DNA of 64,000 nucleotides, taken from contig JBJTQN010000371.1 of assembly GCA_046075665.1 (NCBI GenBank), positions 5,633 through 69,632 of the forward strand, in the 5' to 3' direction. This document shows, one piece after another, positions 1 to 9,244 of the stretch. The translations under genes were made by a program, and so were the position numbers. A model generated the notes under the pieces. The model had not been told where the DNA came from. It searched no databases and saw nothing but the letters and a program-made list of their open reading frames with translations. Every line of letters starts with the position of its first letter. Position 1 is the stretch's first letter. This DNA comes from CAIRTT01 sp046075665. GTDB lineage: Bacteria > Armatimonadota > Armatimonadia > Armatimonadales > Armatimonadaceae.

Positions 1-804
1 CGCCACCAGTGGCTTGTTCTTGTTCTTTGCGTTGTCTGATGCCTTCATCATTTCGCCACGCATTTTCGATGCCCGCTTTTCGACTTCCCGCACACTGGTC
101 AGGTATTCATCGAGCTTAGCGCGGTCTTCTCGGCTGACTTTATTGCGTAGCGCCGCAGCATCATCCCGGACGCGGTCGAGAACGCTGGTCATGCGTTGGC
201 TGCCATTGTTGTCGAAGAGGCTGTCAAACGCCTGAGATGGATAGACTTCGCTCGGAACCGGCGATTCGGAGTTCAGCCAGGAGATGTAGGAGCTATAGGC
301 CATCGAGAAGTTGGACTCGTGATAGCCGGTGAGTGGCTTTTCGCAAGCGAGCACCAGACTTGGCTGGATGGTGTCATTTCCGAGGCGGGCAGCGAGGACC
401 TGATCGACGCTGATGCCGCCATGAAGCACAGCTCCACGGGTGAGGGGCATTCCGGAGAGGATGTTACCGGTCATTCCGGGGTGGATACCTACGCCGACGG
501 ATGGCCGGTTGAAGAGTCCACTGATGACATTGAGTTTTTCGCGGAATGGCTCAAGCGGCTGAAGGCTTTTAGAGAGCTCCATCGTGGCGCCTTCGCCTTT
601 GGCTCCCCAGTTGTTCGGGCTGATACCGGTTCCCATGAACTGAACCACAAAGCGCTTAGGCGGGGTGTTTGGTTTCTTGGCAGCATCATCGGTTGCACCC
701 CAGACGGGCATGCTTTCAAGCCATGGGAGTGCCATCGCGACGCCGGTTCCGTGAAGGAAGACTCGGCGTGAGAGGTGGTGTTGGATGCGTTGTTCGTTCG
801 TCAT
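1..804 (-). CDS. DUF1552 family exported protein, 3' end beyond the window
   Basis: The reading frame starts at the ATG of 802-804 and stays open to the window edge, giving about 268 residues. The N-terminus carries a twin-arginine motif (SRRVFLHG, residues 12-19) followed by a hydrophobic stretch, so Tat export is likely. The body (RFVVQFMGTGISPNNW, then a GIHPGMTGNILSG segment) fits the DUF1552 family. That family is usually encoded beside DUF1592/DUF1588 cytochrome-like proteins in Planctomycetes, Verrucomicrobia and Armatimonadota, and that is the arrangement here, with only 4 nt between the upstream stop and this start. Biochemical role is not established for the family. The C-terminus is missing only because the window ends. 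Confidence 0.85.
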   Translation of the reverse strand, partial: MTNEQRIQHHLSRRVFLHGTGVAMALPWLESMPVWGATDDAAKKPNTPPKRFVVQFMGTGISPNNWGAKGEGATMELSKSLQPLEPFREKLNVISGLFNRPSVGVGIHPGMTGNILSGMPLTRGAVLHGGISVDQVLAARLGNDTIQPSLVLACEKPLTGYHESNFSMAYSSYISWLNSESPVPSEVYPSQAFDSLFDNNGSQRMTSVLDRVRDDAAALRNKVSREDRAKLDEYLTSVREVEKRASKMRGEMMKASDNAKNKNKPLVA

Positions 805-808
805 CGGG

Positions 809-3800
809 TTATTCCTTACTGGCTACGTTTGTTGCGGTGCTTGCGCGTCGATAGCGGAACTGTCTGCTTGTAACGATGGCTTCTATCATAGATCCGATTT
901 TGTAATCGGTTGTTCGGAGGCGGGTCTGGATATTTGCGAGGAGGTTGTCATCGGATGGTTGGAGTGTCCTGCCAAGGGCATATGTTGTGAGTTTGCGTCC
1001 GAAGGTATCCAGGAAGTCTTGTTGGCGCTTGCCTTTGATGTATTCCTGGAGGCCGGCGACACCTGACTTTTCGATGCCACCTGGGAATGGTGCTGCGGTG
1101 TCAACAGGTTTTCCACCTTGGTCGAACTTACGTAGCTCACCGATTGGGCCAAACCCTTCGAAGACAAGTCCGTAGGAGTCAAAGCGCGCGTGGCATCCGG
1201 AGCAGGCAGGGTTATCCCGGTGTTGGGACAGTGCCTGTCGGAGAGTTCTGTCACCGAGGGCTTTTTCATCCTTTGGTAGCTCAGGGACAACAGCCGGTGG
1301 TGGTGGGATGTATTCGCCGAGCACACGTTTTACGACCCAATAGCCACGTCGTACGGGGCTGGTTCGGAGTCCGGATGCGTTCTTTGTGAGAAAGGTTGCC
1401 ATCGTCAGGATGCCACCACGGTTCCAGCGCTGTGCATCATCGATGCGTACCCATTGATTAGGGTCATTGAGATTTTGGCCATTCAGCTTGATGTCATCCA
1501 TCCCGTAGTGCTTTGCAAGCGGTCCATTGACGAATGTGTGCTTACCGTAGAGCCAGTCCAGGACGGAGTTATTGGATTGCAGGCCATCCATAATGAAGCG
1601 CACGGGTTCATCAAACATCGCCTGACGAAGATTGTCATCAAAAGATGGGAAGCGTTCGCGGTCGACTGCACTGTGTTCTTCAAAGCGTCGGATATCGAGC
1701 CAGTTACCACCGAATTCAACGGCGAGTGCCTTAATACGCGGATCCTTGACCATCCTTTTAGTTTGTGCCGCAAGGACTGCTGGTTCATGCAACTTTCCAG
1801 CGGCAGCAAGCTTCATCAGCTCTGCATCGGGCATCGACGACCAGAGGAAGTAGCTCAGCTTGCTTGCCAACGCATAGTCCGTGAGTGGCTTTTGTGATTG
1901 CTTTGGAGCGTATTTGAGTTGTTGGCTGATATTCGATGCCAGAGTAAACGCATTGTTGCCAAGGGCAATGGTTTCAAGGTCGGCATCAAGGTCAACACGA
2001 TACAGGAAGTTTGGTGACAGCAGAATTCGGATGATCGAGTCTCTGATGGCATCTTCATGTGAGAGGCCATCTTTGGCTGTCAGTGATGCATATGTTGTTT
2101 GAAGGTCTTTGACTTCTGCTGCGGTCAGTGGGCGTCGCCAAGCTTTGGCTGCAAAGTCAATCAGAGCTTTGCGATGAAGAGGCTCGGCATCCTTGCGTGC
2201 CTGATCTTCGCGTTCGATGGCTGCTGTGGAGCGATCAAAGTAAGCAGCATAGGCAGCGAGGGTTTCCGGTGTTGCATTCTTGCGCTTGGCTTTGGCAAGA
2301 TAGAGCTCTTTAAACTTGACTATACTCGCGGAGCTTGCGCATTTGCGGTCTTCGGATTTCGCAAAGTTGAATTCAGCATCCCGGGTTACGAGGATAGTCT
2401 GTGCTTCGTTACGCTCATAAAAGATGCCTTGTAGGTACATCCGCTCATTGAACTCAGCAACGACTTCAAAGTCTTTCCAGAGTGTGTCAAGTGTTTTCTT
2501 TGCAGCATCATCCAGAACGAGGTCTACGAGCGGTGCATCATCCCGGAAGTAACTTGTTGCATTGTGTGTACCTCCGGTGAGGAAGCGTCCGGAGCGCTCG
2601 TACTGGGCATCGTATTCCATGAGACCGCGTTCATCGATATAGAACGTATCCGGGAAGATAGAGGCAAATTTGGTAAACGAGGCGATGTACGGTGCGCGTG
2701 CGGCTTCATCCCGTGGGATTCCGGCATCGTCATTGCTACCGATGAGCAGTCGTCCAGTATCGAACTTCCGGCGTGTCGATGCGTACAAGTGATCTTTCCA
2801 GAGCACATTTGTATAGCTGCCAGCGGTGAACTCTCCTGGGACATTCAGGTTTGGATGTCGGTAGGCGATATGTCTTCGGAGATTGCGAATCCAGTTTGCG
2901 GTTTCACGGAATCGGTTTTTAGGAGCATCTTGCCCGGCATTTGTCGGTGCCGGTATTGCATCCATGGTTGCCTGTAGTTTTGCGACCGGTCCAACGGTGA
3001 TGGATTTATCATTAGTAAGTTCGACCACAGTCTTCAGGTACTTTGCGCTGATGCCGGCATCTTTTGCGATGGTGTCCAGCGTGGCTGCGGGAGTTCCAAG
3101 GGCGCTCCGGTGCTTGTAGCGCCATGCACCTTCGAGGTAGGTTGCGATGTCGGTTGGTTGCTTGCGGTAGAAGTCAACGATCCGAAGGACGGAGAATTTA
3201 TCGCGGTCAGGCTCTGACATCACCGGGTGGTTTGCGAATGCGAATCCTCCGGATGTCAAGACGAGGTGTTCAGCAACGGAGCGTGCGGCTTCGTAGTACT
3301 TTTTCGCGAGTGCGGGTGAGATGGTGAGGGATTCGCCTGAGTTATCAAAGCCTTCCCGATTGGCAGGGTCAACAGGGAATGCCTTTGTGGGTTTGATATC
3401 CACACCCGTGAGGTCACGGATGGTGTTGTCGTATTCGGAGTTACTCAGGCGGCGTGCGAGAACGATGCCTGGATCACCTGCAGTTCGGTTTGCCTCGTAT
3501 GTGCGAACATCTGTAATCCACTTCACGACGGCTTGTCGCTCGGCTGGTTTGGGTTGCTTAGCGCCGGCGGGAGGCATTTCGACATCAGCTACGCGTTGCT
3601 TTGTCATCGTCCAGTGCGGGATATCTGCGAGCACGGTTGCGATGTCGGTAAACCGCGTCAGGTTGAGCTGTGCCTGTGGTTTGGTGGCTCCATGGCAGTT
3701 ATTGCAGTAATTGGCGAGAAAAGGCTTTACAGTTGTTTTGAACTGTTTTGCTAGCTCAGTCCTCGTGGGTGCGGGTTTGGCCGCTGGCGCGACGGGGGCT

Positions 3801-3889
3801 GCACCTGCGATGAGGTGCATGATGGGTACGGTCAGTGTTGCTGTAAGTGCGATCAGTCCCCGGAAGCGGTGTGTCAGCATATGGTCCAT
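809..3889 (-). CDS. Large secreted cytochrome-like protein (DUF1587/1592/1595/1588/1585)
   Basis: 1026 residues with an N-terminal signal-like hydrophobic segment (about residues 10-33). A first haem-binding CNNCHG motif lies at residues 62-67, as in the planctomycete-type cytochrome c domain. A second CSGCH motif near the C-terminus sits in the DUF1588 region (CSGCHARFDSYGLVFEGFG). Between them, the order DUF1587 (ARRLSNSEYDNTIRDLTG), DUF1592, DUF1595 and DUF1588, then DUF1585, is recognisable. The family is thought to act outside the cytoplasm, possibly in redox-linked polymer breakdown, but no reaction is proven. It is cotranscribed with the DUF1552 gene 4 nt downstream. The start is either ATG 3889 or ATG 3880 (residue 4); no good ribosome site separates them. 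Confidence 0.85.
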   Translation of the reverse strand: MDHMLTHRFRGLIALTATLTVPIMHLIAGAAPVAPAAKPAPTRTELAKQFKTTVKPFLANYCNNCHGATKPQAQLNLTRFTDIATVLADIPHWTMTKQRVADVEMPPAGAKQPKPAERQAVVKWITDVRTYEANRTAGDPGIVLARRLSNSEYDNTIRDLTGVDIKPTKAFPVDPANREGFDNSGESLTISPALAKKYYEAARSVAEHLVLTSGGFAFANHPVMSEPDRDKFSVLRIVDFYRKQPTDIATYLEGAWRYKHRSALGTPAATLDTIAKDAGISAKYLKTVVELTNDKSITVGPVAKLQATMDAIPAPTNAGQDAPKNRFRETANWIRNLRRHIAYRHPNLNVPGEFTAGSYTNVLWKDHLYASTRRKFDTGRLLIGSNDDAGIPRDEAARAPYIASFTKFASIFPDTFYIDERGLMEYDAQYERSGRFLTGGTHNATSYFRDDAPLVDLVLDDAAKKTLDTLWKDFEVVAEFNERMYLQGIFYERNEAQTILVTRDAEFNFAKSEDRKCASSASIVKFKELYLAKAKRKNATPETLAAYAAYFDRSTAAIEREDQARKDAEPLHRKALIDFAAKAWRRPLTAAEVKDLQTTYASLTAKDGLSHEDAIRDSIIRILLSPNFLYRVDLDADLETIALGNNAFTLASNISQQLKYAPKQSQKPLTDYALASKLSYFLWSSMPDAELMKLAAAGKLHEPAVLAAQTKRMVKDPRIKALAVEFGGNWLDIRRFEEHSAVDRERFPSFDDNLRQAMFDEPVRFIMDGLQSNNSVLDWLYGKHTFVNGPLAKHYGMDDIKLNGQNLNDPNQWVRIDDAQRWNRGGILTMATFLTKNASGLRTSPVRRGYWVVKRVLGEYIPPPPAVVPELPKDEKALGDRTLRQALSQHRDNPACSGCHARFDSYGLVFEGFGPIGELRKFDQGGKPVDTAAPFPGGIEKSGVAGLQEYIKGKRQQDFLDTFGRKLTTYALGRTLQPSDDNLLANIQTRLRTTDYKIGSMIEAIVTSRQFRYRRASTATNVASKE

Positions 3890-4015
3890 TTTCTCAGCAT
3901 TGGTGAAGTCCCCGCTTATCCAAAGATGTCGAGGTTCCGAATCTTAGCACGGTGGTTTGTAATGTGTCTACCGCTACTGAAGATATGGAACCTTAGAGGC
4001 CGGTAAATGTTCAAT

Positions 4016-4600
4016 TCACGTCTTGAAATCGCCGGTATTCATCATCCGTACAAAGATGCGGACAACCTTTTGTGCATCGGCGAGGGCATCGTGTGCGATC
4101 ACGAATTCACAATTTGGGAAGTAGTGTTTTGCGAGGCGTGCCAGGTTGGGTCTGCGATAGCCATCCATACCGGGAATCTTCATGATTTCGCGTCCAAGCT
4201 CCATGGTGCAGACGTGTTGTTTACCATTTGCAGCATTCGGGATGTTGTAGCGTTCGTATTCGCCGGCAAGGACGCCTGTGTCGAAGGCAATATTATGGGC
4301 GATGATGTGGGTGCAATCGGCTATTGCTGTTTCAAAGGATGCCAGAACATCCCGTATAGGTTCTCCAAGAAGGAAGGCATCTGTTGTCGTGATGCCATGG
4401 ATTTTAACGACATCATCCGGGATTGTCCACTGATCGGGCTGGATGATGAAGGATGCATGTGAGATTTCCTCCAACTGCTCATTAAGGATGATCCAGGCGA
4501 GTTGTACGAGGCGTGGGTAGACGAGTTTTGTCCCTGTCGGTGTTTCGATGGGTGTAGGCAGGCCTGTGGTCTCCGTATCAAACACACAAAATCGCATCAT
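4016..4600 (-). CDS. DnaQ-like 3'-5' exonuclease (DEDDh)
   Basis: 194 residues. Exo I has FDTETTG (Asp8, Glu10). Exo II is the AHNIAFDTGVL segment with its Asp. Exo III is AHDALADAQ, carrying the His and final Asp of the DEDDh class. The set is complete, so an active exonuclease is likely. Its size matches the stand-alone proofreading or RNase T-like proteins rather than a polymerase-fused domain. A GGAGG lies just ahead of two adjacent ATG codons, so the second ATG (4597) may be the real start. It stands alone, about 120 nt downstream of the cytochrome-like gene's start region, so context gives no partner. It could be the DNA polymerase III epsilon subunit or a repair or RNA-trimming exonuclease. 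Confidence 0.8.
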   Translation of the reverse strand: MMRFCVFDTETTGLPTPIETPTGTKLVYPRLVQLAWIILNEQLEEISHASFIIQPDQWTIPDDVVKIHGITTTDAFLLGEPIRDVLASFETAIADCTHIIAHNIAFDTGVLAGEYERYNIPNAANGKQHVCTMELGREIMKIPGMDGYRRPNLARLAKHYFPNCEFVIAHDALADAQKVVRIFVRMMNTGDFKT

Positions 4601-4664
4601 GCCTCCAGCCTGGGTTACCTGTCTGAAGGCATTCTACGATAATGTCGGCTGCGTTTATTGTCGA

Positions 4665-5789
4665 TTAAGCTGCACGCTGGACGGTTTCTTCGACATCCAC
4701 ATTTGTTGGCTGGTTGCTCGAAACGGCGAATGTCGCGGCGTCATTCGTAGCAGTGGTGATGCCATCCGGTTTTCCGCCATCCACGACGGTGAGCACTGGA
4801 TTCTGAGCAGTCGCAAAGGATGGATTGCTGGCAACTCCGAATGTCGGCATCGGAACGATGCTTCCGCTGGTTGCAAGGTTTGGCTGGAACATAGCGGTAG
4901 TGGCATCAAAGTCGTGACGCATCGCCGCACCGATTCCACTCATGAAGCCTTTGATTGCCTGCAGTCCCTGTAGCTTACCCTTCATCAGGTTGTGGAAGAG
5001 AGGCGCTGCAGCGTAGCAGGCGAACTCATGCAACATGCAGGGAATGTCATTGTAATGCCCGGCGCGGATGAGCTTTGTGTGCATCGCTGCGATCCCGTGA
5101 AATGCATTTCGCATAAGGCGTGCGCCTTGTTTGTGTGTGCGGAATCCGTAGTGGATAACAGCAGTTTTAGGTGTTTCCTGAACGGTATGTCCAGCAACGA
5201 TGCAGCGGACGGTGAGGTCATAATCGATACAGGCTCTAAAGTCTCCACCAGGTCCCATTTCCGGGTCAAAGCCACCGAGTGCCATAACGGGTGTGCGGCG
5301 AATGGCGCAGTTCGCACCGATGCCCCGTGTGTTTCGGCGTTCCCAGAGGGAGTTGATCACCCGATCCTGTCCGCATTCGTAAACTGGGATGAAACCTTCG
5401 GATGCATCGAATTCGGCAGCCAACACATCCCCATAAATCAGGACGGTGTTCTCATCTTTTGCAAAGCGCTTTGTGTAGGGGGTAATCCAGTTATCGCAAA
5501 CTTCTGTGTCGTCATCCGTGAGGATGACGATTTCACTATTCATTTGTGCGAGAGCCAGGTTGAGTGCTTTTCCTTTACCCTTGGATGAAACGCGCATATA
5601 GCTGATGAAAGGATCTTGGAGGTAAGGCATGATCGCCATATAGGTGTCATCATTGGCGCTTTGATCAACGATTACCAGCTCATCCAGCTGTCCCCGCAGA
5701 CGCTTTATCGACTCGATGGTCATCACGATGGATGGACCACGATCAGCAGTAGCAATGAGAGCCGCAACACCAGTTTTGTTAGTAGACAT
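4665..5789 (-). CDS. GT2 family glycosyltransferase
   Basis: 374 residues from the ATG at 5787-5789, which follows a GAGGTTCT ribosome site. A longer frame upstream, rich in Arg and Cys, is rejected. The GT-A fold markers are an N-terminal ALIATADRG strand, VIVDQSANDDT, and ILTDDDTEV, which supplies the DxD-type metal-binding motif. GPGGDFRACIDYDLTVRC follows as the acceptor-side acidic motif. About 70 C-terminal residues are low in complexity and have no family match. Several other glycosyltransferases lie at 46.6 and 57-63 kb, so a role in surface glycan assembly is plausible. The sugar donor cannot be read from the sequence. Confidence 0.8.
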   Translation of the reverse strand: MSTNKTGVAALIATADRGPSIVMTIESIKRLRGQLDELVIVDQSANDDTYMAIMPYLQDPFISYMRVSSKGKGKALNLALAQMNSEIVILTDDDTEVCDNWITPYTKRFAKDENTVLIYGDVLAAEFDASEGFIPVYECGQDRVINSLWERRNTRGIGANCAIRRTPVMALGGFDPEMGPGGDFRACIDYDLTVRCIVAGHTVQETPKTAVIHYGFRTHKQGARLMRNAFHGIAAMHTKLIRAGHYNDIPCMLHEFACYAAAPLFHNLMKGKLQGLQAIKGFMSGIGAAMRHDFDATTAMFQPNLATSGSIVPMPTFGVASNPSFATAQNPVLTVVDGGKPDGITTATNDAATFAVSSNQPTNVDVEETVQRAA

Positions 5790-5896
5790 CAGAACCTCAA
5801 CCCAAACGTAGTGATGTCTGCAGGTGCAACTACTGTGCCATTGGTGCGTCAAATACTTGAAAAAGGGTGTGAAGCATATTTCAGAAGGATTTCTGC

Positions 5897-6358
5897 TTAC
5901 GTAGTTTTGATCAACTCGAAACGTACACCAACCATTCCTTCTTCTCCGGGAGGAATCACCCACATCACGATTTCCATTTCGGTTGCTTTCGCATCAATCT
6001 GGATATCCCATCCCCAATCTGGACCATCCGGCGCTGGAAATGTGCCCGATAGCATTAAAATTGATTCTTTGGTCGCCCTACCGGATAGCTGCATCACTGC
6101 GTTGTCATTGTGCCAGCTGTCAATCCACCAACCCTGCGCCGTCTCTGCATCATCGGATAAGGAGAAGCCAAGCTCTCCCTGCTGTGGTTGTCCGGATGCC
6201 GTCCAGTCATACGATAGGACTATGAACTTTCCACGCGCAGCAAGTCGTGCATCCAGCCATACATCTGATGTAATGACATCCGCACCTGGGCCAGGCCAGA
6301 CAGTCTTTGTCCCCTTCCATCCTCCTGCAGATTCCGTAAATGCAGCTGTCAAGGCCAT
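5897..6358 (-). CDS. DUF1579-like protein
   Basis: 153 residues, beta-rich and without a signal peptide. The pattern of a Trp-Gly-rich start (SAGGWKGTKTVW), a central FIVLSYDWTASGQPQQGELGF stretch continuing to WWIDSWHND, and a final predicted strand resembles the DUF1579 family. Those proteins are predicted lipocalin-like barrels of unknown function. The ATG at 6358 has no clear ribosome site. A parS site begins 26 nt upstream of it. The GT2 gene lies downstream, about 107 nt away, so they may or may not share a transcript. Function unknown. Confidence 0.6.
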   Translation of the reverse strand: MALTAAFTESAGGWKGTKTVWPGPGADVITSDVWLDARLAARGKFIVLSYDWTASGQPQQGELGFSLSDDAETAQGWWIDSWHNDNAVMQLSGRATKESILMLSGTFPAPDGPDWGWDIQIDAKATEMEIVMWVIPPGEEGMVGVRFELIKTT

Positions 6359-6383
6359 TTCTTAATCCATTCCGATGCGTGGT

Positions 6384-6399
6384 TGTTTCACGTGAAACA
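6384..6399. promoter_or_regulatory. parS: parS centromere site (third copy)
   Basis: A perfect copy of the bacterial parS consensus TGTTTCACGTGAAACA. It lies in the divergent intergenic space between the DUF1579 gene and the YqaJ-type exonuclease, 9 kb from the parAB operon. ParB is expected to load here and spread. Its position between two divergent starts could also affect their transcription. Confidence 0.92.
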
Positions 6400-6438
6400 T
6401 TTTGCTCTTGCATCCCCAACCATTGATAGCATACGAGG

Positions 6439-7140
6439 GTGCAGCTCTACAAGCGATTGGCGATGGATCAGGGGACTGGTAAGTGGTTACAGTGGCGTCA
6501 CTGTGGGGTGACAGCAACAGAAATTGCAAAGGCGGTCGGCGGCTCACAGGGATGGCTGAGTGTCCGTAATGACAAGCTCGCTGCGATACCAGCAGATGCC
6601 GGGCAGCCTTTTACGCTTGGGCGAGGGGGTGACAGTGCGATGCAGCTTGGTCACATTTTGGAACCCATCGCCCGTGCAGCATATGAGAGAGCCCATGGGG
6701 TTTTGTTGGAACCTGCGTGTATCGAGTCGCTGACCCACCCCCACCGTCGTGCATCCCTGGATGGCTTGTCGTCCTGTGGGATGCATGCGGTGGAGATTAA
6801 GTGTGGTGCCAGCATGGTTCGCTCATGGCGAGATAAACGACTTGTGCAGTCATCTATTCGGAGGCAAATTCAGTATCAGCTGGCGCTTCTTGGGCTGGAC
6901 TCGCTGACATTGGTGCTTTATCACACGATGCCAACGGAGACTGCAGAGCTGCAGCAGGTGATACGGATGATGGATTATTGCGGGATACGCCAGCCAGATT
7001 GGCAGGGTGGGCCATTTTTTATAGAAATCGAGCGTGATCCTGTTGTGAGTGAGCATTTGCTCGGACAGGCAGATCGCCTGTGGGATGAAATCACCCGTGT
7101 GAAAATGGGTGCACAGCCAACCTTGTTTGACTTACCGTAG
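6439..7140 (+). CDS. YqaJ-family exonuclease (lambda Exo-like nuclease fold)
   Basis: 233 residues. Family markers are present in order: QGTGKWLQWRHCGVTATEIA at the N-terminus, a GHILEP segment supplying the first acidic residue, RRASLDGL with the catalytic Asp, VEIKCG as the E-x-K core, and QIQYQLALLG. Such enzymes are 5'-3' exonucleases that pair with an annealing protein in phage recombination. No recT/bet, integrase or other phage gene is nearby, so this is an orphan chromosomal copy. The start is the GTG at 6439 or the ATG at 6463, which would put the domain at the very N-terminus. The upstream divergent gap contains a parS site. A strong hairpin terminator follows. Confidence 0.8.
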   Translation: MQLYKRLAMDQGTGKWLQWRHCGVTATEIAKAVGGSQGWLSVRNDKLAAIPADAGQPFTLGRGGDSAMQLGHILEPIARAAYERAHGVLLEPACIESLTHPHRRASLDGLSSCGMHAVEIKCGASMVRSWRDKRLVQSSIRRQIQYQLALLGLDSLTLVLYHTMPTETAELQQVIRMMDYCGIRQPDWQGGPFFIEIERDPVVSEHLLGQADRLWDEITRVKMGAQPTLFDLP

Positions 7141-7149
7141 ACAAAGAAA

Positions 7150-7175
7150 AACCCCGGCGCATTCGCGCCGGGGTT
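7150..7175. terminator. Bidirectional hairpin terminator
   Basis: An 11-bp perfect stem, AACCCCGGCGC with its complement, encloses a 4-nt loop and is followed by a T-rich stretch. It lies between the stops of the convergent YqaJ and RDD genes and can serve both. Confidence 0.85.
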
Positions 7176-7189
7176 GTCGTTTATTTTTG

Positions 7190-7657
7190 CTATGCCCGTG
7201 TGTCAACGACGACTGTCTGTGCCATCGAGTCGTGCCAGGCTTGCTTCTTCTCGTTGAAGAAGGCTGCGATAAATCCCGCGTAGCAAGGAAGCGCGGAGAG
7301 GATTTTGCCAAAATATCGTCCGGTCGCCTGCCCAAAGTTGATCGGGTAGCCATCCGTATCCAAAACCATTAGGCCCATCGCCATTTTGCCGAGCGTCGCA
7401 CTCTTTGCAGAGCTTTCCATCAGTGCAAAGTAGAGCCACGAGATGAGGATGCCAATGATGTTGCCCAGAATCTGAGCCACTACTTGTATGCCCTCAGGAT
7501 CCTTACCTTGCATGGATGCCGCAACGACAACCCCGATGACGAATCCTATGGGGACCGATAATGCCGAGACGACAAGGCCATCAATAAAAAGAGCAGCAAA
7601 ACGCTTTATAGGTGCGGCGTACTGGTAAGTACTCTCAGATTGGTTTTGATCGTACAT
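7190..7657 (-). CDS. RDD family membrane protein
   Basis: 155 residues. The RDD signature is present: IKRFAALFIDGLVV (Arg and Asp of the first segment) and, later, a KMAMGLMVLDTDG region. Hydrophobic segments at roughly residues 23-48 and 60-82, plus a shorter third one near 120-132, indicate a small integral membrane protein. A GAGGT ribosome site lies 7 nt before the ATG. RDD proteins are mostly uncharacterised, though some act in Na+ or Li+ transport. It is downstream of leuC with a 134-nt gap and is probably transcribed on its own. Confidence 0.85.
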   Translation of the reverse strand: MYDQNQSESTYQYAAPIKRFAALFIDGLVVSALSVPIGFVIGVVVAASMQGKDPEGIQVVAQILGNIIGILISWLYFALMESSAKSATLGKMAMGLMVLDTDGYPINFGQATGRYFGKILSALPCYAGFIAAFFNEKKQAWHDSMAQTVVVDTRA

Positions 7658-7791
7658 CTACAAACCTCTACACTGTACAAAGATGATGCATCATAACAGA
7701 TGCAACGATTTGTCGATGGAAACGGCCCTTGCAAAATCATGCACCCGGTGGGAATGGTTCCGCATCGGGTGGATCTGGTAAACGTCAGGAA

Positions 7792-9195
7792 CTAGTTTGA
7801 CAGATCAGCAGGGGATGAAAGTGTTCCTCGGATGGCGGTTGCTGCGGCTACCTGCGGGCTGACGAGGTGCGTGCGGCCACCCTTACCCTGACGGCCTTCG
7901 AAGTTGCGGTTCGATGTACTGGCACTACGCTCACCGGGTTGCAGGATGTCCGGGTTCATCCCAAGACACATCGAACATCCAGGCTCACGCCACTCAAATC
8001 CAGCATCAATAAAGACTGTGTGCAACCCTTCAGCTTCAGCCTGTTTCTTCACAAGACCGGAGCCAGGGACAATGAGTGCGCGTGAGACGGAGACTTTATG
8101 TCCTTTTACTACACTTGCTGCTGCACGGAGGTCTTCGATACGTCCATTGGTACAGGAGCCTATCCAAACTGTATCTACCTTGATTGAGCGGAGAGGCATC
8201 CCGGCAGTGATTCCCATGTAGGCCAAGGCCTGTTCACACGCCCGCTTGTCACTGGAGATGGTGAATTCATCCGGGGATGGAACAACGGCACTCAGCGGTG
8301 CGACCTGCCCTGGGGATGTGCCCCATGTGACATGAGGCTGAATCAGGGATGCATCCAATGTGACGGTCGTGTCAAACGTTGCGCCTTCATCGGTCTTTAG
8401 CTCAGACCAACCTGCAACAGCCTTATCCCAACCCGCTCCTGCTGGAGCGTACGGACGACCTTTGAGGTATGCAAATGTGGTTTCATCAGGAGCAATCATC
8501 CCGGCGCGTGCGCCGGCCTCGATGGACATATTACAGACCGTCATGCGACCTTCCATCGAGAGGTTGCGGATAGCCTCGCCTGTGTATTCAACTACATAGC
8601 CCGTCGCGCCATCGGTGCCGATTTTTCCGATGATTGCCAAAATGATGTCTTTGGCCGTGGCATCCGGATGAAGCGTACCTTCGAGGCGAATTTCCATGGT
8701 TTTCGGAGTTGTCTGCTGGAGACACTGGGTTGCGAGGACATGTTCGACTTCGCTAGTACCGATACCGAATGCGAGTGCTCCAAAGGCTCCGTGTGTGGAT
8801 GTATGGCTGTCACCACAGACAATGGTTTGACCCGGTTGTGTATAACCGAGCTCAGGTCCCATCACGTGGACTACGCCTTGACGTTCTGAGTGGAGGTCAT
8901 AAAGCGTTACGCCAAACTCGGCGCAGTTCTTGGAAAGGGTTTCGATTTGTTGGAGCGAAATAGGATCGACAATCGGAAGTGAGCGGTCTGTTGTCGGGAC
9001 ATTATGGTCCATCGTGGCGATGGTGCGGTCCGGGCGGCGTACTTTTCTACCGGATACGCGAAGGCCTTCGAATGCTTGCGGGCTGGTTACTTCGTGAACA
9101 AGGTGGAGATCGATGTAAAGAAGAGATGGCTTTCCAGTTTCGGCATGGACAACATGGGTGTCCCAGATCTTCTCAAAAAGTGTACGCGCTTTCAT
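7792..9195 (-). CDS. leuC: 3-isopropylmalate dehydratase large subunit
   Basis: 467 residues, the usual length. It catalyses the isomerisation of 2- to 3-isopropylmalate in leucine synthesis together with LeuD, using a [4Fe-4S] cluster. The cluster cysteines are seen in VWIGSCTNGR and in EPGCSMCLGMNPD. Substrate-binding segments such as CGDSHTSTHGAFGALAFGIG are intact. No leuD is adjacent, which is unusual because leuC and leuD are often neighbours. No ribosome site precedes the ATG. Instead a consensus TATAAT lies 9 nt upstream, so the mRNA probably has almost no leader. Confidence 0.95.
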   Translation of the reverse strand: MKARTLFEKIWDTHVVHAETGKPSLLYIDLHLVHEVTSPQAFEGLRVSGRKVRRPDRTIATMDHNVPTTDRSLPIVDPISLQQIETLSKNCAEFGVTLYDLHSERQGVVHVMGPELGYTQPGQTIVCGDSHTSTHGAFGALAFGIGTSEVEHVLATQCLQQTTPKTMEIRLEGTLHPDATAKDIILAIIGKIGTDGATGYVVEYTGEAIRNLSMEGRMTVCNMSIEAGARAGMIAPDETTFAYLKGRPYAPAGAGWDKAVAGWSELKTDEGATFDTTVTLDASLIQPHVTWGTSPGQVAPLSAVVPSPDEFTISSDKRACEQALAYMGITAGMPLRSIKVDTVWIGSCTNGRIEDLRAAASVVKGHKVSVSRALIVPGSGLVKKQAEAEGLHTVFIDAGFEWREPGCSMCLGMNPDILQPGERSASTSNRNFEGRQGKGGRTHLVSPQVAAATAIRGTLSSPADLSN

Positions 9196-9204
9196 ATGGC
9201 TTAG

Positions 9205-9210
9205 ATTATA
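9205..9210 (-). promoter_or_regulatory. -10 element of leuC, near-leaderless
   Basis: TATAAT on the minus strand, separated from the leuC ATG by 9 nt. A start 6-7 nt after the hexamer would give a leader of about 2-3 nt. No convincing -35 is seen. Confidence 0.6.
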
Positions 9211-9244
9211 GGATATTGGCTAACCTATCTCTGTGGACTGCTGA

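Noticed and set aside
4007..4462. Plus-strand frame opposite the DnaQ-like gene
   Set aside because: Antisense shadow; its composition and lack of motifs indicate it is not coding.
6439..7140. Prophage suggested by the YqaJ gene
   Set aside because: No integrase, capsid, terminase or annealing protein nearby; flanking genes are housekeeping or metabolic.
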